Source of the DNA: Candidatus Ligilactobacillus avistercoris
GTDB taxonomy: Bacteria; Bacillota; Bacilli; Lactobacillales; Lactobacillaceae
Length of the DNA stretch: 64,000 bases
Direction: 5' to 3'
Assembly (NCBI GenBank): GCA_019119415.1
Contig: DWXB01000014.1
Coordinates: 1 to 64,000, forward strand
Part shown: positions 56,940-64,000 of the stretch, in pieces
How positions within the stretch are numbered: position 1 is the first letter of the stretch
How the letters are laid out: every line of letters begins with the position of its first letter
Notes under the pieces: model-generated
Told to the model about the DNA's origin: nothing
The model's database searches: none
What the model saw: the letters and a program-made list of their open reading frames with translations, nothing else
Position numbers and translations under genes: made by a program

Positions 56940-58463
56940 ATGTTAGCGGAAAGTGCAGTTGTTGAGCTATTAAAACACGCACACCTTTTTAAGGAGGCCG
57001 TTCAGGATAAGCAGTGGACTTATTCTTTTCCAAAACCTGATTCAGCAACGGGATTAACGACCATTTCGTATAATTCAAAACAAAGTGATGCCCACACCCT
57101 CTTCTTTTGCAAGGGCCGCAACTTTAAGCGGGCATACCTCGATGAGGCAATTCGGGCGGGGGTGCCGGTAATTGTTACGGAGAACGTTTTTTCTGAAACT
57201 CCGGCATCAGTCGTGCAGCTCGTCGTAACCGACATAAAAAAGGCAATGGCGGTGGTTGCCCGGGCCTTTTACGGGTATCCTGATAAGGAATTTAAGCGAT
57301 TAATTGGCTTTACCGGGACTAAGGGGAAGACGACGGCAGTATACTTTACCCGGCATATTCTTCAGCACATGGCCCCGGGAAAAGTGGCGCAGTTTTCCTC
57401 CGTTGAAAATTCGGTTGACGGGGTTCACTACACGGAATCGGGACTGACAACGATGGAGTCGTTCGATCTGTTTCGGTCCATGCGGCAGGCCGTTGATAAC
57501 GGGATGGAGTATCTTGTGATGGAGGTCTCCAGTCAGGCGTATAAAACCAACCGGGTATACGGGATTACGTTTGATATTGGGGTGTTCCTCAATATTTCTC
57601 CTGACCACATTAGTCCGGTTGAGCACCCGTCCTTTGATGATTACCTGTATTGTAAAACCCAGTTGTTTAAGAACAGCCACACAATGGTTATCAATGCAGA
57701 AACAGGCTATGCTTCCTTGTTATTGGCTAAGGCACGGGCAAAGTGTCCGCAAGTAATCACGTATGGAAAACATCAGGGAGACTATCGGTACGGGAACGAT
57801 CCGTCCAATGGACAGGATTTCTCGTTAGTAAATGTGAGTGCTGACGTTCCGGCGGTGGATGAGCAGTATAGGATGAAAATGGTTGGGGCGTTTAACCACG
57901 AAAACGCGGTTTCGGCAATTATCGTGAGCCGACTGTGTGGTGCTGATGTTCCAGCGACCGTTGCGGGAATAGCGGAAACCACTATTTCTGGACGAATGGA
58001 GATGCTTCAGGCTAAAGATGGCCTTACGGTTTGTGTTGACTACGCGCATAACTACATTAGCCTAAAGCGGGCTCTTCAGTACCTTCGCCAAACGCATCCC
58101 CACGGGCAGGTTGTGGTTGTTGTTGGCGGGGTTGGCGGAAAGGCCGAATCCCGGCGGGCGGACATTGGCCGAGCCGTTTCTGAAGAAGCCGATGTCGCAT
58201 ATATTACCGAAGATGATAGTGCTAACGTGGACCCTCGCGAAATCATGCAGGCGATTGTTGCCCACATTACCCCGAACGTGACGGTTCACCAGATTGTTGA
58301 CCGGAAACAGGCGGTAACGGCGGCGATTAATGGCGCCCATCCGGATGACGTCGTGTTACTGGCAGCTAAGGGCCGGGAACGGTTCATTTATAAAAACGGG
58401 GAACACGTTCCGTATGATGGGGATTATTACCTAGCGCAGGAACTTTTAAAGCACCGCAACTAG
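56940..58463 (+). CDS. murE: UDP-MurNAc-tripeptide synthetase MurE
   Basis: A 507-residue Mur ligase adding the third amino acid of the stem peptide. P-loop FTGTKGKTTAVYF, ESGLTTMESFD, GRMEMLQ and CVDYAHN are present. The substrate motif that is DNPR in DAP enzymes reads DDSAN here (Asp425-Asn429), so a lysine or ornithine ligase is expected; Limosilactobacillus species use either. ATG 56940 follows GGTGGGGGA; GTG 56928 is an alternative. A FemAB transferase follows 28 bases later. Confidence 0.93.
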   Translation: MLAESAVVELLKHAHLFKEAVQDKQWTYSFPKPDSATGLTTISYNSKQSDAHTLFFCKGRNFKRAYLDEAIRAGVPVIVTENVFSETPASVVQLVVTDIKKAMAVVARAFYGYPDKEFKRLIGFTGTKGKTTAVYFTRHILQHMAPGKVAQFSSVENSVDGVHYTESGLTTMESFDLFRSMRQAVDNGMEYLVMEVSSQAYKTNRVYGITFDIGVFLNISPDHISPVEHPSFDDYLYCKTQLFKNSHTMVINAETGYASLLLAKARAKCPQVITYGKHQGDYRYGNDPSNGQDFSLVNVSADVPAVDEQYRMKMVGAFNHENAVSAIIVSRLCGADVPATVAGIAETTISGRMEMLQAKDGLTVCVDYAHNYISLKRALQYLRQTHPHGQVVVVVGGVGGKAESRRADIGRAVSEEADVAYITEDDSANVDPREIMQAIVAHITPNVTVHQIVDRKQAVTAAINGAHPDDVVLLAAKGRERFIYKNGEHVPYDGDYYLAQELLKHRN

Positions 58464-58491
58464 TAGGATAAATTTTAATGAGGTGAGCGAA

Positions 58492-59517
58492 ATGCCGATT
58501 GTAGATATGAACGACCAGGCTGAACTTCAGCGGTACATGGATTTTCTGGCGACTAGTCCTAACCGGAAGTTGACCCAAACCGTTGAATGGGGACGAATAA
58601 AGTCAAATTGGGAGCCATGTTATGTGTACGTTACGGATGATGCTGGCGAGATTATCGGGGCGATGTCTATTTTGATGATTGCCAATGAGCAAGCCGGCGG
58701 GAAAAAATTAGCATATTGTTCGAAGGGACCGGTATGTGATGTTCGTGACGTATCCCTGGTAAAACGGCTTTACGATGAGGCAAGTGATTACTTGCAGCAA
58801 CAAGGTGCGTTTGTTTTACGGGCCGACCCGGAAGTTGAGTACACGGATGAGTATGACCATGCGTTACGTGAAGCGGGTTTTACCGTTCGCAACAAGGATA
58901 TCGTTGGCCACGGGACAATCATGCCGCGTTATAACATGCTTCTTAACTTATCGGAATATACTTTGGATAATATTGATGAGTTATTAATGACATTTCACAG
59001 TAAGACCCGGTATAACATTCGACTCGCTAAGAGGAAAGGTGTGACTGTTGATTATGCAAACTCTCCTCAGGCGTTAGACCTTTTTTACCACACTCATGAA
59101 ATAATGGCTAAGCGACAACACATAACGTATAGACCTAAGGAATATTTTGAGCGGGTTTTAGACGTATTTGGTGATCATGTCCGGGTTTATTTAGCACATG
59201 ATGATGAAGAAGTTCTTTCCGGGGCAATTGCAATGAATTATGGTGACCGGGTATGGTACATGTACGGTGGTTCGACCAATAATAAGCGGAATCTGATGCC
59301 TAATTACCTAATGCAGTGGGAAATGATTAAGTGGGCAATCGAAACAAACAAGACTGTATATGACTTTGGGGGGATTTTTGAGATTGACTTAGATGACGGT
59401 TTATATCGTTTTAAAAATGGTTTTACAAACGGCGTAACCGAATACATCGGTGAGATTGATCGTGTTTTCGATGAAGATGCTTACCGGAAGTATAACGAAC
59501 ACATGGAAAGCTTATAG
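58492..59517 (+). CDS. FemAB-family aminoacyltransferase
   Basis: A 341-residue FemAB/FemX-type protein with two GNAT-like folds (HSKTRYNIRLAKRKGV joins them; C-terminal WYMYGGSTNNKRNLMPNYLMQWEMIKWA and DFGG motif). Family members add amino acids from tRNA to the third residue of lipid-linked precursor to build the interpeptide bridge. Adjacent murE fits this. GAGGTGAGC precedes ATG 58492. Which amino acid is added is not visible. Confidence 0.9.
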   Translation: MPIVDMNDQAELQRYMDFLATSPNRKLTQTVEWGRIKSNWEPCYVYVTDDAGEIIGAMSILMIANEQAGGKKLAYCSKGPVCDVRDVSLVKRLYDEASDYLQQQGAFVLRADPEVEYTDEYDHALREAGFTVRNKDIVGHGTIMPRYNMLLNLSEYTLDNIDELLMTFHSKTRYNIRLAKRKGVTVDYANSPQALDLFYHTHEIMAKRQHITYRPKEYFERVLDVFGDHVRVYLAHDDEEVLSGAIAMNYGDRVWYMYGGSTNNKRNLMPNYLMQWEMIKWAIETNKTVYDFGGIFEIDLDDGLYRFKNGFTNGVTEYIGEIDRVFDEDAYRKYNEHMESL

Positions 59518-59528
59518 TTTAGTAGTAA

Positions 59529-59560
59529 AAGGAGGTTGGGTTACAGTTCCCGACCTCCTT
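59529..59560 (+). terminator. Terminator after FemAB gene
   Basis: AGGAGGTTGGG/TCCCGACCTCCT hairpin with a weak T run. Confidence 0.65.
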
Positions 59561-59656
59561 ACTGTTTGTGGGATAAGTTGGTGACGGTGAACAAGATAAA
59601 TGGCAGGCCACAGGATTTTATTCGTCATGCAACCTGGCGCACCCTTCTTCGGGGTA

Positions 59657-59665
59657 TGCTACAAT
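59657..59665 (+). promoter_or_regulatory. Extended -10 promoter of nudix gene
   Basis: TGC-TACAAT 31 bases before the nudix start. Confidence 0.45.
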
Positions 59666-59695
59666 TAAACGGAGAATTTGAATCGAGGGGTGGCG

Positions 59696-60256
59696 GTGAA
59701 AATTAACTTCAAAGAGCACGTTGAAAGCGAGCACATGATTTACCACGGGGCAATTCTTGACCTTGCAGTAGAGAAGGTCCGTCTTCCTAACGGCCAACCA
59801 GCAAACCGGGAAATTGTCCACCATCACGGAGCGGTGGGGTTAATTCCGCTTACGGATGACGGAAAGATTATTCTAGTAAAACAGTGGCGGGAACCGCTGC
59901 GGCAGGTGACGCTAGAGATTCCGGCGGGAAAAATTGAACCAGGCGAGGCGCCCCTCCAAACGGCCAAACGAGAGTTAAACGAGGAAGTGCGGATGGAAGC
60001 GACACATTTGAAGCAGGTCGCCCAATTTTACACGTCACCGGGCTTTGCAGATGAAAAAATGACGTTGTTTTGCGCTACGGGGTTAGCGCCAGTGGCCAAT
60101 GAGCTTCCCCAGGATGACGATGAGTTCCTCGAACTGGTTTCCCTGACACCCACGGAGATGCACCGGCAAATCGCAACCGGGTTGATTTGTGATGCCAAAA
60201 CAATTATGGCTTTGTGGTACTGGCAATTGAAGGAGGATACCAGTAATGGGCGATGA
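59696..60256 (+). CDS. nudF: Nudix hydrolase, ADP-ribose pyrophosphatase type
   Basis: A 186-residue NudF-like enzyme that splits ADP-ribose to AMP and ribose 5-phosphate. Nudix box GKIEPGEAPLQTAKRELNEEV is intact except that the Gly after EE-x is Arg (RELNEEVRM); YTSPGFADEKM is the ADP-ribose loop. GTG 59696 follows GAGGGG. Overlaps the next gene by 11 bases. Confidence 0.88.
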   Translation: MKINFKEHVESEHMIYHGAILDLAVEKVRLPNGQPANREIVHHHGAVGLIPLTDDGKIILVKQWREPLRQVTLEIPAGKIEPGEAPLQTAKRELNEEVRMEATHLKQVAQFYTSPGFADEKMTLFCATGLAPVANELPQDDDEFLELVSLTPTEMHRQIATGLICDAKTIMALWYWQLKEDTSNGR

Positions 60257-60533
60257 ACGGTTGAGGCGCCACCAGCACGAAGAATTTGACCAGGAGTGGG
60301 CTGCAAACGAGGATGAACAAACCGAACATCTTCACCGCGAAACTCCCAGGTGGGCCCAGCAACCTGAAGAGGAGGAACCACTTCCTACCAGGGAAGAACA
60401 ACGGGTGGCGGAACGGCAAGCTCTTATTGATAAAAAAGCGCGGCGGTTAGGACGTAAGCTGAACGAGGTAATTCTCGTGCTTGTGATTTTAATTGTCTTG
60501 ACGTACTTGTTTATGCGGTTTGTAAACTTTTAA
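60246..60533 (+). CDS. Tail-anchored small protein of unknown function
   Basis: A 95-residue protein: a highly charged Glu/Arg-rich cytosolic part (about 1-72) and one C-terminal membrane segment (about 74-92). GAAGGAGG lies before the ATG within the nudix gene. Small proteins of this shape occur between nudF and mtnN in lactobacilli. No known function. Confidence 0.75.
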   Translation: MGDERLRRHQHEEFDQEWAANEDEQTEHLHRETPRWAQQPEEEEPLPTREEQRVAERQALIDKKARRLGRKLNEVILVLVILIVLTYLFMRFVNF

Positions 60534-60544
60534 GGAGGAACACT

Positions 60545-61240
60545 ATGCGATACGGAATTTTATGTGCAATGGAAGAGGAAATTAAGGAGTTACGGCGGCG
60601 GTTAGCGGACCGTGATGATGTGGTCATTGCGGGGGCGACGTTTTCAACGGGAACGTTAAACGGCCACGCCGTCGCAATGGTTGAATCGGGGATTGGAAAG
60701 GTCCAAGCCGGGATGATGACGGCGGTTTTAATTGACCATTTTAAGGTTGATTGCGTGATTAATTCTGGCTCGGCCGGTGGAATTGGCGATGGCTTAAAGG
60801 TTGGTGACGTGGTGGTTTCAACCAAGGTGGCATACCATGACGTGAACTCCACGGCCTTTAACTATGCCCCCGGCCAATTACCGGACCAACCCCGTTTCTT
60901 TGAGGCAGATGCGGCGTTAGCAGACCAAATTGTGAATGCAGCCCAGAACGTTGGGATGCCCGTAAAACGTGGCTTGATTGTTTCTGGCGACCAATTTATT
61001 AGTTCGACGGCCCAAATTAACCACATTAAGGAACTGTACCCCGATGTTTTATGCAGTGAAATGGAGGGGGCCGCAGTGGGCCAGGTTGCGCACCAGTTTG
61101 CCGTGCCGTTTGTGGTTATTCGGGCAATGTCAGATACTGGCGATGAGGAAGCAAGCCAGTCATTCGATGAATTTATTATCCAAGCGGGAAAGCAGTCTGC
61201 CCAGATGATTCTTAACCTCCTTGACCAGGCGGAGGACTAG
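60545..61240 (+). CDS. mtnN: 5'-methylthioadenosine/S-adenosylhomocysteine nucleosidase
   Basis: A 231-residue nucleoside phosphorylase-fold enzyme (Pfs) that cleaves adenine from MTA and SAH, also giving the AI-2 precursor. INSGSAGGIGDGLKVGDVV, EMEGAAVGQVA and SDTGDEEA (catalytic Asp) are present. AAGGAGGAACACT precedes the ATG. Confidence 0.96.
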   Translation: MRYGILCAMEEEIKELRRRLADRDDVVIAGATFSTGTLNGHAVAMVESGIGKVQAGMMTAVLIDHFKVDCVINSGSAGGIGDGLKVGDVVVSTKVAYHDVNSTAFNYAPGQLPDQPRFFEADAALADQIVNAAQNVGMPVKRGLIVSGDQFISSTAQINHIKELYPDVLCSEMEGAAVGQVAHQFAVPFVVIRAMSDTGDEEASQSFDEFIIQAGKQSAQMILNLLDQAED

Positions 61241-61244
61241 TAAA

Positions 61245-62396
61245 ATGGAACGGATTTATTTGGATAACGCAGCCACGACGCCCATGGATCCGGCGGTAAT
61301 TGACCGGATGACGGCGGTAATGAAGACGGTTTTCGGGAATGCGTCCAGCGTTAATTCGTTTGGGCGGGAGGCCCGGGCAATTCTAGATGAAAGTCGGCAT
61401 ACTATTGCCCAATCAATTAATGCTGCGCGGGATGATGAAATTGTTTTTACGAGTGGTGGGACCGAAAGTGACAACACCGCAATTATTCAGACGGCCCTTG
61501 CGCGGCAACGGGAAGGACGTCACATCATAACAACTGCGGTTGAGCACGAGGCAGTGCTAAAGCCGATGCAGTACTTGGAACAGCACGGGTTTGAAGTGAC
61601 ATACCTACCGGTTGATGAATGCGGAATGATTCGGCTCGCTGATCTGAGGGCGGCGTTGCGGGACGACACGATCCTTGTTTCCGTGATGACGGGGAACAAC
61701 GAGGTGGGTGCCCGGATGCCAATTCATGAAATTGGTGAACTCGTGGCCCCGACTAATGCGTGGTTCCACACGGATGCGGTTCAAGCGTACGGGTTACTCG
61801 ATATTGATGTTCAACGCGACCACATTGATTTGCTGGCAACTTCGGCGCATAAGCTTAACGGCCCGAAGTTTATGGGCTTCTTATACCGCCGTACCGGTTT
61901 AAATTTTCCACCGTTAATTAAGGGCGGTGAACAGGAACTAGACCGGCGTGCGGGAACGGAGAACATTCCTGCCATTGCGGGGTTTGCGAAGGCGGTTGCG
62001 TTGCTTGATCCGGACACTAAGCGCGCCCGGTGTGAACACGAACAGGCCTTAAAGGAATCGCTAATCACCAAATTGACGGACGCCGGGATTGATTTTGAGG
62101 TGAATGGGGGGCACGGTGAAGACTACTTGCCCCACGTATTAAGCATTTGGTTTAAGGGGGTTCCGAACGACGCCCTGATTACCAACCTGGATTTGGCGGG
62201 CATTGCGGTGGCAGCGGGGTCGGCTTGTACGGCAGGTTCGCTGGAACCATCCCATGTGTTACGGGCAATGTACGGTGACTCGCCGCGGGTAACCGAAACG
62301 ATTCGGTTTAGTTTTGGCCCGTTGAATACGGAGGCAGAGATCAACACGGTTGTCCAAGAAGTGGCGAAGATTATTAACCGGATGAAAAGGGGATAA
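61245..62396 (+). CDS. Cysteine desulfurase (IscS type, partner of MnmA)
   Basis: A 383-residue PLP enzyme: Lys203 in TSAHKLNGP and persulfide Cys328 in GSACTAGS, NNEVGARMP. ATG 61245 follows GGAGG inside the end of mtnN; an upstream in-frame ATG at 61221 overlaps mtnN. Downstream DUF1831 and mnmA suggest that it provides sulfur for 2-thiouridine at the wobble position of tRNA. It is a paralogue of the desulfurase at 19.8 kb. Confidence 0.93.
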   Translation: MERIYLDNAATTPMDPAVIDRMTAVMKTVFGNASSVNSFGREARAILDESRHTIAQSINAARDDEIVFTSGGTESDNTAIIQTALARQREGRHIITTAVEHEAVLKPMQYLEQHGFEVTYLPVDECGMIRLADLRAALRDDTILVSVMTGNNEVGARMPIHEIGELVAPTNAWFHTDAVQAYGLLDIDVQRDHIDLLATSAHKLNGPKFMGFLYRRTGLNFPPLIKGGEQELDRRAGTENIPAIAGFAKAVALLDPDTKRARCEHEQALKESLITKLTDAGIDFEVNGGHGEDYLPHVLSIWFKGVPNDALITNLDLAGIAVAAGSACTAGSLEPSHVLRAMYGDSPRVTETIRFSFGPLNTEAEINTVVQEVAKIINRMKRG

Positions 62397-62401
62397 GTAA
62401 A

Positions 62402-62746
62402 ATGGCATATGAAAAACAAGTGCAGTTAAAGGGCGACTCCCGCCGGTTTGGGTTAGCGGCAACAATTAAAAAGTACACCCTGCGGGATACGGGGTTTGTT
62501 CCAACTAAGGCGGGCCGATTTCAACTTAACCGGAAACTTAATCCGGATGAGGCTGATAACCGGAGCGTCCGACTTAAAATTACCGTTAATCAGGACCTAA
62601 CTGGTTTTAAGATGGCGGTAGTAACCGCGAATGAAATGCAGGCGGTAAATATCTTTAAGCAGCCTGACAAGTATGCAACCGAACTTGAACAGCTAAACTT
62701 TACGCTCCGGGAATTAGTCGACCGGGGTGCATTGGCTGAGTGCTAA
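62402..62746 (+). CDS. DUF1831 desulfurase-associated protein
   Basis: A 114-residue protein of the DUF1831 family, nearly always next to a cysteine desulfurase in lactobacilli; starts MAYEKQVQLKGD. Five bases after the desulfurase gene, so translation is coupled. May act as an adaptor for sulfur delivery; unproved. Confidence 0.85.
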   Translation: MAYEKQVQLKGDSRRFGLAATIKKYTLRDTGFVPTKAGRFQLNRKLNPDEADNRSVRLKITVNQDLTGFKMAVVTANEMQAVNIFKQPDKYATELEQLNFTLRELVDRGALAEC

Positions 62747-62767
62747 GTAGCATGGTGTGCCCAGCCG

Positions 62768-62858
62768 ATTAAAACGGGCGTGATGGAGGCGGCAGACTAA
62801 CCGAATTACGTGGTATGAATTCAAGCTGTAAACTTCCGCTCAGCCCGTTTGTTTTAAT
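62768..62858 (+). terminator. Long imperfect hairpin after DUF1831
   Basis: ATTAAAAC-GGGC (62768-62779) pairs with GCCC-GTTTGTTTTAAT (62843-62858) with a small bulge; inside, GAG-CGG pairs with CCG-CTC. About 90 bases, long for a terminator, so another structured role is possible. Confidence 0.4.
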
Positions 62859-62922
62859 GTTGATTTATGCAAAACAATAAAAAGATTCTAATTACTTTTA
62901 ATTAGTAACCTCGATACAGGCG

Positions 62923-62931
62923 TGCTATGAT
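62923..62931 (+). promoter_or_regulatory. Extended -10 promoter of mnmA
   Basis: TGC-TATGAT 69 bases before the mnmA ATG. Confidence 0.45.
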
Positions 62932-62999
62932 AAAAAAGACTGAATTGCGTGACCTTCAATCCGTTGATTCAGAATTTAACGAAGTGATGGTGATGATAA

Positions 63000-64000
<1,001 letters not shown>

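Overview
The window looks like chromosomal DNA of a lactic acid bacterium of the Lactobacillaceae, most likely a fairly GC-rich heterofermenter of the Limosilactobacillus type. Three things point there: the gene order (DUF1146-murA-mbl-yidD-DUF2969-rodA, and DUF4044/DUF3397 ahead of mraZ), the strong use of CGG for arginine, and a Ddl with Phe in the D-Ala-D-Lac position. The species is not certain. No insertion sequence, prophage, CRISPR array, rRNA or tRNA was seen.

Layout. 0-2.4 kb: an LPXTG surface protein with a surface-exclusion-type core between coiled coils. 2.6-8.4 kb: cell-wall and shape genes (DUF1146, murA, mbl, yidD, DUF2969, rodA, ddl). 8.5-14.5 kb: GDPD lipase, tag, MFS transporter, stress protein, small membrane protein, a probable 6S RNA and rarA. 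14.6-16.9 kb: a protein homologous to GshF that has lost catalytic motifs in both halves, plus a small unknown protein. 16.9-22.2 kb: rpsD with its leader, ezrA, cysteine desulfurase and thiI. 22.2-26.8 kb: T-box and valS, folC, cold-shock protein. 26.8-32.4 kb: mreBCD-minCD and cls. 32.4-39.7 kb: a sialic acid (nan) locus with a SiaT-like transporter, a cation/proton antiporter, a TIM-barrel protein, ROK kinase, nanA, nanE and an RpiR regulator. 39.8-54 kb: the dcw division/wall cluster (mraZ to divIVA). 54-64 kb: T-box and ileS, murE, a FemAB-type transferase, nudix, mtnN, and a second desulfurase-DUF1831-mnmA set cut by the window end.

How the genes fit together. Most of the window builds and divides the cell wall: precursor synthesis (murA, ddl, murD, murE, mraY, murG), bridge formation (FemAB type), polymerisation and shape (rodA, mbl, mreBCD, PBP) and division (ftsL, divIB, ftsA, ftsZ, ezrA, divIVA, minCD). 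Two cysteine desulfurases each sit beside a tRNA-thiolation enzyme. Two aminoacyl-tRNA synthetases are controlled by T-box leaders whose apparent specifiers fit Val and Ile.

Most interesting points: (1) the catalytically eroded GshF homologue; (2) a low-GC, CGG-poor segment of about 1.7 kb running from mid-PBP into mraY that looks like an imported mosaic block and carries a KDG instead of KTG motif; (3) the nan locus with a sodium-type transporter plus antiporter plus unknown TIM-barrel protein, with shared operator-like and cre sites; (4) no sepF between ftsZ and yggT; (5) repeated use of TGG-TAWAAT extended -10 promoters.
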